Counted from the first letter of the stretch, positions 35,667 to 44,119 are shown. The stretch is 64,000 bases of DNA from Porphyromonas loveana (GCF_003096695.1 NZ_QEKY01000012.1:1-64000); one strand, 5' to 3'. The notes: generated by a model not told the origin, from the sequence alone. Numbers and translations: made by a program.

Positions 35667-36325
35667 TTCCCTTCGTTTACTCGACGATGATCTTCCAAGA
35701 AAGCTTTCAGCCCGCTATCCGTCAGAGGGTGTTTCAGAAGTCCCTTGATCGCGCTGAGGGGGCAGGTAGCTACATCGGCTCCTACTTCCAGACATTGGAT
35801 GATGTGCTGAGTGTGGCGAATGCTGGCTGCGAGTACTTCCGTGTCGTAGCAATAGTAGCGGAACATCTTCACGATATTCTCCACCAACAGTATACCATCG
35901 CTGGCAATGTCATCGAGTCGTCCAACGAAAGGAGATACGTACGAAGCACCAGCCTTGGCTGCGAGCAGAGCTTGTCCTACGGTGAAGATCAGCGTACAGT
36001 TCGTACGAATGCCTTGCTCGCTAAAGTATCTGATCGCTTTGATCCCTTCGGCTGTACATGGCACTTTCACTACGATTTGCGGATGCAGAGCTGCCAACTC
36101 CATACCCTCTTTGATCATGCCTTCGTAGTCTGTGGCAATCACTTCGGCACTCACATCTCCATCGACAATCTCGCAGATAGTCAGATAGTGCTTGGCACAA
36201 TTTTCTTTTCCACTAATACCTTCTTTGGCCATCAGAGACGGGTTGGTCGTCACGCCGTCCAATACACCCATGTCATTCGCCTCGCGAATCTGATCCAAGT
36301 TAGCTGTGTCGATAAAGAATTTCAT
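35663..36325 (-). CDS. tal: Transaldolase, small TalC/FSA-like type
   Basis: A 220-residue TIM-barrel aldolase of the short transaldolase/fructose-6-phosphate aldolase group. It opens MKFFIDTANLDQI, then GVTTNPSLMAKEG, and the Schiff-base Lys lies in VVKVPCTAEG (about residues 85-94). CTLIFTVGQALLAAKAGASYVSPFVGRLDD is the C-terminal phosphate region. It acts in the pentose phosphate pathway in the cytosol. It has a -7 box 49 bases upstream and is followed by namZ. Confidence 0.93.
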   Translation of the reverse strand: MKFFIDTANLDQIREANDMGVLDGVTTNPSLMAKEGISGKENCAKHYLTICEIVDGDVSAEVIATDYEGMIKEGMELAALHPQIVVKVPCTAEGIKAIRYFSEQGIRTNCTLIFTVGQALLAAKAGASYVSPFVGRLDDIASDGILLVENIVKMFRYYCYDTEVLAASIRHTQHIIQCLEVGADVATCPLSAIKGLLKHPLTDSGLKAFLEDHRRVNEGK

Positions 36326-36373
36326 TGTCGTATCCTCTTTATTTGTTTTTGATGTTTTAATACTTCAGTAGCC

Positions 36374-36381
36374 CAAAGGTA
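36374..36381 (-). promoter_or_regulatory. -7 box of the transaldolase-namZ operon
   Basis: TACCTTTG on the minus strand, leader about 45 bases. No clear -33 box. Confidence 0.6.
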
Positions 36382-36471
36382 GGTATTTTTGACCGACTCA
36401 CCCACGAATCCGAATCATGCAACCTGTATATACCCTCCCTCGGTAATCTGAGGCTGCCTCCGATGGAAAAG

Positions 36472-36520
36472 AAAAAGGGTCACGCCCTCGGTATCAACCG
36501 CCTGACGTAACCCCTTTTTT
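36472..36520 (-). terminator. Terminator of tRNA-Gln
   Basis: AAAAAGGG-TCACG pairs with CGT-AACCCCTTTTT (one bulge, one mismatch). In the minus-strand sense it is followed by CTTTTC. It lies directly after the tRNA-Gln gene. Confidence 0.6.
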
Positions 36521-36524
36521 GTAG

Positions 36525-36595
36525 TTGTCTCACAAGGATTCGAACCTTGACAAACAGAACCAAAACCTGTTGTGCTACCATTACACCATGAGACA
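36525..36595 (-). tRNA. tRNA-Gln (UUG)
   Basis: A full cloverleaf can be folded on the minus strand: acceptor TGTCTCA/TGAGACA, D-arm with AATGGTAGCAC, anticodon loop TTTTGGT (anticodon TTG), T-arm GGTTCGAATCC, discriminator A. The 3' CCA is not encoded. Confidence 0.93.
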
Positions 36596-36889
36596 ATCCT
36601 CGTAGCAACTGAGGGGATTCACCTCATTTGCGCTGCAAAGATATGTATTTCTGGTAAATCTACAACCCCTCAGGCAAAAAACATATTTGATCGTTTGTTT
36701 TGAGGAGCAGAGATCAGTCCATATTGTTTAACGTGTTCTGTATAGTCGTTGCTTTGCTTTGAGATGTGTTGATATGATGATAGAGTTGGAGCGCTTTCTC
36801 AAGGTAAAAAAGAGTAGGCCTATAAATAGAACGAAGGAAGCATCACTAAGGACACCCCCTCCGTTCACCTGAAGTACGTACGTCTGTAA
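36596..36889. promoter_or_regulatory. Spacer with tRNA-Gln promoter
   Basis: A -7 TATCTTTG for the minus-strand tRNA-Gln lies at 36643-36636. The rest of this nearly 300-base stretch shows no gene and no clear terminator for rpsP. Confidence 0.55.
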
Positions 36890-37477
36890 TTATTCTGCGC
36901 TTTCTGCTGCAGGAGCTTCTTCAGCGGGAGCTTCCACAGCGGGAGCTTCTTCTACGGCTGCTTCTTCTGCTTCCGTTGCGGCGGCGGCAGCTTCTGCTTC
37001 AGCCTTGGCTTTTGCTTCTGCGGCTTTCTTCTCTGCTACAGCTTCAGCCTTAGCCTTGTTCACGGCTTTCTCGGCTTCGAGCTTGGCTTTGTTTTCTGCA
37101 GCAGAAGCTTCTTTAGCCTTAGCCTTTATGCTATTAATAGCATCCTTCTTCCCTTTCAGCCATTCGTCGAACTTGCGTTCGGCTGCAGCCTGATCGAAAG
37201 CGCCCTTCTTGACACCACCGAGGAGGTGCTTCATCATGAGTACACCCTCGCGTGACAGGATATTACGTGCTGTGTCGGTAGGCTGTGCACCTACGCCGAT
37301 CCAATACAAAGCGCGCTCGAAATTCAAATCTATTGTAGCAGGATTCGTGTTCGGATTGTAAGAACCGATCCTTTCAATAAACTTGCCATCACGTGGCGCC
37401 CTGCTGTCTGCGACAACGATCTTGTAGAAGGCATAGCCCTTGCGACCGTGTCGTTGCAATCTGATTTTTGTTGCCAT
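36890..37477 (-). CDS. rpsP: 30S ribosomal protein S16 with long acidic tail
   Basis: A 195-residue S16. The first 80 or so residues are the conserved protein ([49 protein letters not shown]). The remaining 110 are Ala/Lys/Glu-rich and end in a repeat of EAPAxEAP type, so the protein is about twice the E. coli length. C-terminal tails on S16 are usual in Bacteroidota. A -7 box TATCTTTG lies at 37527-37520. It binds 16S rRNA early in 30S assembly; the role of the tail is unknown. Confidence 0.96.
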   Translation of the reverse strand: MATKIRLQRHGRKGYAFYKIVVADSRAPRDGKFIERIGSYNPNTNPATIDLNFERALYWIGVGAQPTDTARNILSREGVLMMKHLLGGVKKGAFDQAAAERKFDEWLKGKKDAINSIKAKAKEASAAENKAKLEAEKAVNKAKAEAVAEKKAAEAKAKAEAEAAAAATEAEEAAVEEAPAVEAPAEEAPAAESAE

Positions 37478-37519
37478 TTTTGAATTGATTATTTGCTTTC
37501 GCTATTGTATTAGCGGGTG

Positions 37520-37527
37520 CAAAGATA
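37520..37527 (-). promoter_or_regulatory. -7 box of rpsP
   Basis: TATCTTTG on the minus strand, 43 bases before the rpsP start. Confidence 0.6.
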
Positions 37528-37588
37528 AGTGATTATCTTACAATCACAATGGATGTGCCCGATAATCCGGTCGGAAGAGGCTTGACTT

Positions 37589-37831
37589 TCAGTGTCTCTT
37601 GCTTAGAAAATCGGCCAAAACGAGTAGCAGGATGGCTCCCAACGTAGAAGTAGCGAGTCTCGGGAGCAATGATGTGCTACCCGGAATACCCAGCAATTGC
37701 AGCAGGTAGCCACCCAGAACACCGCCAATGAGACCGATAAGAATATTGAGTAATAGTCCCAATGATTTGCCTCGACGTATCTTGCTTGCGATATAGCCTG
37801 CCAAGGCTCCGATAATGATTGATCCTAACAT
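37589..37831 (-). CDS. GlsB/YeaQ/YmgE-family small membrane protein
   Basis: An 80-residue protein with three hydrophobic stretches and Gly-rich motifs (IIGALAGYIASKIRRG, LLNILIGLIGGVLGGYLL), typical of the transglycosylase-associated/GlsB stress family. It is an inner-membrane protein of unknown action. It follows uvrA by 60 bases on the same strand and may be read from the uvrA transcript, as no clear -7 box is seen. Confidence 0.85.
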   Translation of the reverse strand: MLGSIIIGALAGYIASKIRRGKSLGLLLNILIGLIGGVLGGYLLQLLGIPGSTSLLPRLATSTLGAILLLVLADFLSKRH

Positions 37832-37891
37832 ATTATTGTTGATTAGTGATTGATAATTCAGTTACTTTTCTTTCATAGCTATATATGGTGT

Positions 37892-40744
37892 CTAATGGAT
37901 ATCCGTCAGCACCTCCTGTAACCATTGTCCCGTATAGGAGCCTTGGCAGAGCATTACCTCTTCGGGCGTGCCTGTCGCTACCAGACTGCCACCGGCTGCA
38001 CCTCCGTCGGGCCCCAAGTCAATGATGTAGTCCGCACTCTTGATCATTTCCATGTTGTGCTCCACGACCACGACTGAGTGTCCTTTGTCTATGAGGGCAT
38101 TCAGAGCGCGCAACAAGGTACGAATGTCGTGGATATGCAGACCCGTCGTCGGTTCGTCGAAGATAAAGAGCGTAGGCTCCGGCTTGGCCTGTCCCAGATA
38201 AGCAGCCAGCTTCACGCGCTGATTCTCGCCGCCGGAGAGCGTGCTGCTGCTTTGTCCCAGCTTGATGTATCCCAGTCCCACCTCGCGTAGGCATTCGAGT
38301 TTGTCGATGATCTTGTCCGTATAGCCGGCCTTGGGATGCTCCGAGAAGAACTCCACTGCCTGATTGACTGTCATCTCCAGCAGGTCGTATATGTTGGCTC
38401 CGCAGTATTCCACATCGAGAATTTCCTTGCGGAACCGTTTGCCATGGCATTCCTCACATTCCAATGTTATGTCGGCCATGAACTGCATTTCCACGACTAT
38501 GCTGCCGTCTCCTTTGCACGCTTCGCATCGCCCGCCCTCTTTGTTGAAGCTGAAGTAGTACGGTTGGTACCCCATCTGTTTGGAGAGAGGGAGCGTACTG
38601 TACAGCTTACGGATCTCGTCATAGGCTCCTATGTAAGTGACGGGGTTGGATCGTGTGCTGCGGCCGAAGTTGTTCTGATCCACATACTGTATATCCTTGA
38701 CCGCCTTGATGTCGCCTCCTATCCTGTCAAAGGCCAGTCCCGTTGTGCCGGCGCCCTCTATAGCTCTCTTTACGCCTTCGTAGAAGAGATCGCGCACGAG
38801 CGTACTCTTGCCCGATCCGCTCACACCGGTCACCACCGTGAGAACATGGAGCGGGAAACGCACATTTACGCCTCTCAGATTGTGCTTGGCGGCACCTGCT
38901 ATCTCGATGTACGAATGCCAGGGACGGCGTAGCGTCGGCACTTCTATCCGTTCTCTACCCGTGAGGTAGGCCGCAGTGTAGCCGGGCGTGTCCTTGTCTA
39001 TGCGGCTGTATTCGCCGGCATAGACCACTTCCCCCCCTTGTCTGCCCGCTTTGGGACCTATGTCTATTAGGTAGTCGGCTGCGCGTATCGTCTCCTCGTC
39101 ATGCTCTACGACCACGACCGTATTGCCGATGTCCCGAAGTCGCTTGAGTACGCCAATGAGCCGATTAGTGTCGCGTTGATGGAGACCGATGCTCGGTTCG
39201 TCCAAGACGTATAAAGAACCTACCAAGCTGCTGCCCAACTGTGTGGCCAGGCTGATGCGCTGGCTTTCGCCTCCGGATAGCGTGTTGGAGAGACGGTCGA
39301 GCGTCAGATAGCCCAACCCCACTTCGAGGAGGAACTGTAGTCGCTTGCCTATCTCCTCCAGCAAACGTTTGCCCACAAGCCTGTCATCCTCCGATAGCTG
39401 TAGTGCGCCGAAGAAGTCCGTTGCTTCCTCCACGGTCATCGCCGTCAGCTCCGAAATGTTCTTGCCGCCTATCCTCACGCATAAGGCATCCGGCTTCAGC
39501 CGCTGTCCCCGACAATCGGGGCAGACCGCTTTGCCGCGGAAGTGTGCCAGCCGGACGCGGTTCTGTATCTTGTGCATCTCCCGCTGCAGCATCCCGAAGT
39601 AGTCGTCTATGCCCACGGTCGGGTAGTCGGGTTCGCCTGTGGGTACGCCCCGCCACAGCATTTCGCGCTCTTGGTCGGATAGTTCTTTATAGGCTTTGTG
39701 TATGGGGAAGCCCAGCGGCACACTCTTCTCGATGAAGTAGTCTTTCCACATCTGAGACTTGGGCCCTATCCAGCAGGCTACGCATTCTTCATAGACGGAT
39801 AGTGATTTGTTGGGTACGACCAAATCCTCGTCTATACCCATCACTCGTCCGAAGCCTTCGCAGGTGGGGCAGGCTCCGATGGGATTGTTGAAGCTGAACA
39901 TCTCCGGACTCGGCTCTTGGAAAGTGCGACCGTCTGCTTCGAATACGTTGCTGAACATGCGCTCCTCAATGGAGCCGTCAGGACGTTCTATGTGCAGACG
40001 ACAAGCACCATGTCCCTCGAAGAATGCCGTCTCTGCCGAGTCGGCCAGACGCGATTCGTAGTCGGCGCGTGTCTCTGTAATCACGAGGCGGTCGATCAGC
40101 AAGTCACAAGAGCCGTTCTCCGACTGCTCTTCTCCCGCTGTCAAAAAATCCTCTATACGCTTCATTTCGCCCGATACGAACAGACGGGTATAGCCTTGTT
40201 GCTGCTGGATCTGCAAATGTTCGTGCATACTGCGGCCGGCAGGGGCGTGCAGTTCTACAAGCAGGTATAGCTTCGTCCCTACGGGTTGGCCTATGGCATA
40301 GTTCACGAGGTCGGCCACGGTGTGTTTCTTCACCTCCTCTCCGCTTGTGGGAGAGATGGTGTGCCCCACGCGAGCAAAGAGCAGGCGCATATACTCGTAT
40401 ATCTCTGTGGACGTGGCCACGGTACTCCTCGGATTGCGACTGACGATGCGCTGTTCGATGGCGATGGCTGGCGGAACACCCGCGATCAGGTCGCACTCGG
40501 GCTTGCGCATACGCCCCAGGAACTGGCGTGCATAAGCCGACAGGCTCTCCACATATCGTCTCTGCCCCTCGGCATAGAGCGTGTCGAAGGCGAGCGAACT
40601 CTTCCCCGATCCGGAAAGTCCGGTGATGACGACCAGCTTGCCGCGGGGGATGGACAGTGAAATGTTTTTTAGATTATTGACGCGCGCCCCCTTTACGATG
40701 ATGGCTTCGCCACCGGTAGGCTGCGTACTCTCCTGTTGATTCAT
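37892..40744 (-). CDS. uvrA: Excinuclease ABC subunit A
   Basis: A 950-residue UvrA, which binds damaged DNA with UvrB in nucleotide excision repair. Two ABC ATPase modules are present: Walker [10 protein letters not shown] (about residues 41-49) and GVSGSGKST (about 650-658), each with LSGGE signatures ([10 protein letters not shown] and [10 protein letters not shown]). Zinc modules [10 protein letters not shown] and CEACKGDG...CEECHGKRF are present. Length is normal. A near -7 box (TATCTTTA) lies about 25-30 bases upstream. The region holds several long frames on other strands, which I discount. Confidence 0.97.
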   Translation of the reverse strand: MNQQESTQPTGGEAIIVKGARVNNLKNISLSIPRGKLVVITGLSGSGKSSLAFDTLYAEGQRRYVESLSAYARQFLGRMRKPECDLIAGVPPAIAIEQRIVSRNPRSTVATSTEIYEYMRLLFARVGHTISPTSGEEVKKHTVADLVNYAIGQPVGTKLYLLVELHAPAGRSMHEHLQIQQQQGYTRLFVSGEMKRIEDFLTAGEEQSENGSCDLLIDRLVITETRADYESRLADSAETAFFEGHGACRLHIERPDGSIEERMFSNVFEADGRTFQEPSPEMFSFNNPIGACPTCEGFGRVMGIDEDLVVPNKSLSVYEECVACWIGPKSQMWKDYFIEKSVPLGFPIHKAYKELSDQEREMLWRGVPTGEPDYPTVGIDDYFGMLQREMHKIQNRVRLAHFRGKAVCPDCRGQRLKPDALCVRIGGKNISELTAMTVEEATDFFGALQLSEDDRLVGKRLLEEIGKRLQFLLEVGLGYLTLDRLSNTLSGGESQRISLATQLGSSLVGSLYVLDEPSIGLHQRDTNRLIGVLKRLRDIGNTVVVVEHDEETIRAADYLIDIGPKAGRQGGEVVYAGEYSRIDKDTPGYTAAYLTGRERIEVPTLRRPWHSYIEIAGAAKHNLRGVNVRFPLHVLTVVTGVSGSGKSTLVRDLFYEGVKRAIEGAGTTGLAFDRIGGDIKAVKDIQYVDQNNFGRSTRSNPVTYIGAYDEIRKLYSTLPLSKQMGYQPYYFSFNKEGGRCEACKGDGSIVVEMQFMADITLECEECHGKRFRKEILDVEYCGANIYDLLEMTVNQAVEFFSEHPKAGYTDKIIDKLECLREVGLGYIKLGQSSSTLSGGENQRVKLAAYLGQAKPEPTLFIFDEPTTGLHIHDIRTLLRALNALIDKGHSVVVVEHNMEMIKSADYIIDLGPDGGAAGGSLVATGTPEEVMLCQGSYTGQWLQEVLTDIH

Positions 40745-40853
40745 GCTGCACTTATTGATTTCGAAGAATAAAGATACCTCATTTTCTTCTCCCTTTGTAT
40801 GCTTCGGCCGACTTCGCGCCGAGCGGATGGCTTCTTATTGCCAAACAAAAAAA

Positions 40854-40880
40854 GAGGATGCTCATTCGATGAACATCCTC
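40854..40880 (-). terminator. Terminator of the tRNA-Gly/Leu/Leu operon
   Basis: Arms 40854-40864 and 40870-40880 (one C-A mismatch) with a 5-base loop. The left A-run (40846-40853) reads as a T-tract on the minus strand. It lies 7 bases after the last tRNA. Confidence 0.75.
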
Positions 40881-40886
40881 CTCAAG

Positions 40887-40970
40887 TACGCGAGATGAGA
40901 TTTGAACTCACACACCGAAACCGGCACTACCCCCTCAAAGTAGCGTGTCTACCAATTCCACCACCCGCGC
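40887..40970 (-). tRNA. tRNA-Leu (GAG)
   Basis: Class II tRNA with a long variable arm (about 84 bases). Acceptor GCGCGGG pairs with CTCGCGT (two G-U). Anticodon loop TTGAGGG gives GAG. T-arm GAGTTCAAATCTC. CCA is not encoded. Confidence 0.92.
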
Positions 40971-41010
40971 ATTTGTTTTGTTTTTTGTTGTCTTGCTTGC
41001 CTGTCATCGG

Positions 41011-41093
41011 TGCCCGGGACAGGAATCGAACCTGCACGTCTTTTGAACACTCGCACCTGAAACGAGCGCGTCTACCAATTCCGCCACCCGGGC
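41011..41093 (-). tRNA. tRNA-Leu (CAG)
   Basis: Class II tRNA, 83 bases, acceptor GCCCGGG/CCCGGGC, anticodon loop TTCAGGT (CAG), long variable arm, T-arm with GGTTCGATTCC. CCA is not encoded. Confidence 0.93.
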
Positions 41094-41183
41094 GACTGTT
41101 GACTACCGATTTTACTCAGCAAGATCACCTTCTCAATAAAGATGTGGAGACTTCCCATAGACCGCTGTCTATTGCTCCTTTAG

Positions 41184-41256
41184 AGCGGAAGACGGGACTC
41201 GAACCCGCGACCCTAACCTTGGCAAGGTTATGCTCTACCAACTGAGCTACTTCCGC
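41184..41256 (-). tRNA. tRNA-Gly (GCC)
   Basis: Acceptor GCGGAAG/CTTCCGC, D-arm with AGTTGGTAGAGC, anticodon loop TTGCCAA (GCC), T-arm GGGTTCGAGTCCC, discriminator T. First gene of the minus-strand tRNA operon. Confidence 0.94.
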
Positions 41257-41266
41257 GATTGCGATG

Positions 41267-41297
41267 CAAAGGTAGTATCTTTTTTTACTCTCGCAAG
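41267..41297 (-). promoter_or_regulatory. Promoter of the tRNA-Gly/Leu/Leu operon
   Basis: Minus-strand -7 TACCTTTG (41274-41267) with CTTG (41297-41294) 19 bases upstream. Sequence between them is nearly the same as at the tRNA-His promoter. Confidence 0.75.
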
Positions 41298-41434
41298 TAT
41301 TTCGAGCAGTATTTTTCTCATTGCATCCACTTTTGGCATTCAGCAAACCTCGCTGTATATATTGGTATGGGATGCTTGGTGTGGCATATCCCATCCATGC
41401 ATGTAAGGTCCATGAATTGTAGTAGAACCGTCTA

Positions 41435-41803
41435 TTATTTAAACACGAAATAGACCGCAAGGACGAGGCAGACAAAAGCGACAAAGTGGTTCCATTGCAG
41501 TGCTTCGCCCTTGAACAAGATGACGGAGAAGATCGTAAATACAGTAATGGAGATTACCTCCTGAACCACCTTGAGCTGCATCATAGAGAAGGTGCCACCG
41601 TTGCCGATGAAGCCGTAGCGATTGGCCGGTATCTGGAACATATACTCAAATAGCGCCAACCCCCAACTCATCAGTATAATCAGGTAGAGTGGGGTGGCAT
41701 CAGTGAATATCTTCATCTGCTCCAGCTTGATATGCCCATACCACGCAAAGGTCATGAAGATATTAGAGATCACCAGTAGGGTAATCGTAATCCAAGGATT
41801 CAT
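41435..41803 (-). CDS. DUF486 (DMT-like) membrane protein
   Basis: A 122-residue protein with four hydrophobic spans and the DUF486 pattern: NIFMTFAWYGHIK near the N terminus, LFEYMFQIPANRYG in the middle and a span-rich C terminus ending YFVFK. It resembles half of a small drug/metabolite transporter, but no substrate is known. I take the ATG at 41803, since the longer frame from 41980 runs into the metal transporter gene. It lies 80 bases after that gene on the same strand. Confidence 0.88.
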   Translation of the reverse strand: MNPWITITLLVISNIFMTFAWYGHIKLEQMKIFTDATPLYLIILMSWGLALFEYMFQIPANRYGFIGNGGTFSMMQLKVVQEVISITVFTIFSVILFKGEALQWNHFVAFVCLVLAVYFVFK

Positions 41804-41883
41804 AAGCGATATGATATTATTCTGTTTGACATATCCGGCGACAAAACCAAACGCCCCAGTTTTGTATTTCAGATTTGGCCTTG

Positions 41884-42678
41884 CTATCTCGCTAACTTTA
41901 AGATCCGTATGGCTCCGCGTATTACTATCAGGAAGACCACGATGCCTATTATCAGATCCGGAAGGTTGCTGTCTAACCACCAGACGAGCAGTCCGGCGAT
42001 GATTACACCTGCATTGATAATTACATCGTTAGCAGAGAAGATGATACTTGCCCGCATATGAGCGTCACGGCTTTGTGTGCGATGCAAAAGCCATAGGCAG
42101 GTTGAATTGGCTATCAAGGCAAGTGCGGAAATGCCGATCATCGATTGAAAGTCCGGCATGATTTCCAGCCCCATGAAACGACGTATGACCTCGGACAAAC
42201 CGATAACGGCAAGTGCTGTCTGAAAATATCCGCTAAAAAGAGCGACTCTCTTCTTGCGCGCAACGGCTGCTCCTACCGCCCAAAGGCTCATCCCGTAAAC
42301 GAGGGCATCGGCAAGCATATCCAGGCTATCGGCGACCAGTCCCATCGATTGGGAGATGATGCCTGTAGTTATCTCCAATAGAAAGAACACAAAGTTGATA
42401 GCCAAAACGATCCATAGCATTTTGCCCTGTTGTGTGTCGTTCTCTATGGGGGGAAGATGCTCGATGTCTTCAGTGCTTATCAGAGATGAGTCCAGGTTAA
42501 GTGTTTCGATTTCTTTGGCTATTGACCTTGGATCGTCTTCATGTACTACGCAAAGTGTACGATCGGCAAGGTTGAACTCTAACTTGAAAATGGCATCGTT
42601 TTCCTGCAGCTTCATCCGAATGAGGTTTTCCTCGCACGGACAGTCCATTTTGTCTATTTTGAAATTCGTTCTTTTCAT
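41884..42678 (-). CDS. CDF-family cation transporter with N-terminal HMA-like domain
   Basis: A 264-residue inner-membrane exporter. Residues 1-70 look like a heavy-metal-associated fold (MDCPCEENLIRMKL with two Cys). Six spans follow, with the CDF metal-site pattern LVADSLDMLADAL (about residues 113-125) and a second Asp motif FSANDVIINAGVI (about 196-208). The usual C-terminal cytosolic domain is absent, so the HMA-like part may replace it. Zn2+, Fe2+, Mn2+ or Cd2+ are possible substrates. A -7 TAATTTTG ends seven bases before the ATG, so the mRNA may be leaderless. Confidence 0.85.
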   Translation of the reverse strand: MKRTNFKIDKMDCPCEENLIRMKLQENDAIFKLEFNLADRTLCVVHEDDPRSIAKEIETLNLDSSLISTEDIEHLPPIENDTQQGKMLWIVLAINFVFFLLEITTGIISQSMGLVADSLDMLADALVYGMSLWAVGAAVARKKRVALFSGYFQTALAVIGLSEVIRRFMGLEIMPDFQSMIGISALALIANSTCLWLLHRTQSRDAHMRASIIFSANDVIINAGVIIAGLLVWWLDSNLPDLIIGIVVFLIVIRGAIRILKLAR

Positions 42679-42685
42679 ACGGACG

Positions 42686-42693
42686 CAAAATTA
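42686..42693 (-). promoter_or_regulatory. -7 box of the cation transporter gene
   Basis: TAATTTTG on the minus strand. Only seven bases separate it from the ATG, so transcription probably starts at or next to the start codon. Confidence 0.5.
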
Positions 42694-43082
42694 TAGATAA
42701 TCTGTCCGAATTCTCTTGTCCTTGATGCCATGTTTCTTTTCTTCTGTGAAGGCCGATTTGTGTTAATAGATGTTGTCTGTTCCTGCTTTGTTTATGTGCC
42801 AAAAAACTTATCAACACCGAAGAAAAGCTTAGAATCATTCTAAATAAGCGATCTTTTGAAGGGTAGCCAAAGAGAAAAAATGAGAAGAAAAATGCCCCTT
42901 TTGCTTTCGCAAATTCGTTTTTACCGAGGAGAGCGATCAAGTTTATAAAAGTAAGATTTGATTTTTATAAAGATCACTTTCAATAATTATAATCATTGCA
43001 TCTGGAGTTTATAAAGTTTAGAAGTCATATTTATAAAGTTTGCCTCCTCCAAAGAGCTGTTTGAGACTGCAAAAAAACGGAA

Positions 43083-43120
43083 AGTCCCCGCTGCGTTAGA
43101 TTGCGAATGCAGCGGGGACT
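43083..43120 (-). terminator. Hairpin of element copy 3
   Basis: Arms 43083-43097 and 43106-43120 pair over 15 positions (one is G-U on the plus strand, A-C on the minus strand). Minus-strand sequence after it reads TTCCGTTTTTTTG. Confidence 0.65.
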
Positions 43121-43158
43121 CTCTATCTTTGATTAGGCCGATCAGCTCTTATTCCATC

Positions 43159-43305
43159 CTATCTGCCATCGGATGATAAACGATTGTTTATAAATCTCTC
43201 CGTTGCATGGACACGCCAATGCGCGCACGTTAGGGGAAAAGGGAAGAGAGTGGGGTAGATCCTACGGGCTATATTACTACGGTTATTTCTCATCATTGTA
43301 GTCAT
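43159..43305 (-). CDS. Candidate short ORF of element copy 3 (48 aa)
   Basis: ATG at 43305 (or ATG ATG from 43296) to TAG 43161-43159 encodes 48 residues: MTTMMRNNRSN, core YPTLFPFPL, then CAHWRVHATERF and a basic end. It resembles the copy 1 peptide in NNR and PxLFPFxL. The position between -7 box and terminator is the same in all three copies. No Shine-Dalgarno or signal peptide is seen. It could be a real peptide or a feature of conserved non-coding DNA. Confidence 0.35.
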   Translation of the reverse strand: MTTMMRNNRSNIARRIYPTLFPFPLTCAHWRVHATERFINNRLSSDGR

Positions 43306-43474
43306 TTATAACGAGCATTTACTGTTTGCGGGCAGAATGTTCTGATATTCATCTGTTTATTTTTCAGCTAACTTCCTGCTGCGGTGCAAATGTAGCAAAA
43401 AGAAGGCTCCTCCCATGCTCCTTGCCTTCTGCTCCACGAAACAATTTAAGAGAGGCTGATCGGATACAAATTGT

Positions 43475-44092
43475 TTAGTTTGTTTGTGCGATGCATGCTG
43501 TGCCTGAGAGGGAAAGGACGTCGTCGGGGGAGAAGACTGTGCGCCCGGCGATATGGAAGGAGGGACGCAGCGGAAGTAATGTGTCGGCTTTCAGCAAGCT
43601 GACGGCCACATACTCGGTGCAGTATAATTCGGCATCCGAATCGGAGTCGAAGGCATAATCAAAAGGTACAGCTCGCTCTCGATAGGCCAATGCCGCAGCG
43701 ATGAAACGTGCTCGAACCGAGTCCGACAGCGCGAGGCGGTATACGCCTGCTCGACGCGAGTGCTTCAGAAAAGAAGTAAGTGGTTCCGCGGCAATACCTG
43801 CTTGACCAGCCGCACCAGTATCTCCTTCTGTATGTAAGACGACACAACTATCTGTGCCTGCATGCAGGATGATTCCCACATGGCTATATCCCGATATGCT
43901 CGAAGCTCGACGACTGATGAGCTGCGAATACCATGCCGTACCCAGACGGCAGATGAGATCGCCATCTCGTAATTTGGTGTCTTCGGGAAAAACCGGCACA
44001 TTGGCATTGTCCCCCCTTCGCTGTGAGCATGCGCCCATACAGAGAAGGAGGGACATGAAACCGATGATGCAAAAGAATAATTTGCGCTGCAT
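43475..44092 (-). CDS. YiiX/YebB-like NlpC/P60-type lipoprotein
   Basis: A 205-residue lipoprotein (lipobox CMGAC, Cys about residue 22). It has the YiiX/permuted papain-like pattern: LRDGDLICR, SGYSHVGIIL (catalytic His region), FDYAFD and ELYCTEYV (catalytic Cys). Members act on amide or peptide bonds in cell-wall or lipid material, but the substrate here is unknown. It begins 27 bases after the next lipoprotein gene's stop and is probably cotranscribed with it. Confidence 0.85.
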   Translation of the reverse strand: MQRKLFFCIIGFMSLLLCMGACSQRRGDNANVPVFPEDTKLRDGDLICRLGTAWYSQLISRRASSISGYSHVGIILHAGTDSCVVLHTEGDTGAAGQAGIAAEPLTSFLKHSRRAGVYRLALSDSVRARFIAAALAYRERAVPFDYAFDSDSDAELYCTEYVAVSLLKADTLLPLRPSFHIAGRTVFSPDDVLSLSGTACIAQTN

Positions 44093-44119
44093 CCTACACC
44101 GGTTTTTAGGAGGGCGATG

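Larger units (their letters stand above)
42720..43394 (-). repeat. Intergenic repeated element, copy 3
   Basis: Minus-strand copy. In that sense it has a -7 TACATTTG (43394-43387), short ORF (43305-43159), the stretch GGCAGATAGGATGGAATAA, hairpin (43083-43120) with T-tract, five TATAA units exactly 22 bases apart (starts 42944, 42966, 42988, 43010, 43032) and a distal arm (GCTTATTTAGAATGATTC, then TTGATAAGTTTTTTGG). Its distal end runs up to the transporter promoter. The 3' part of 43121-43474 otherwise holds nothing. Confidence 0.65.
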
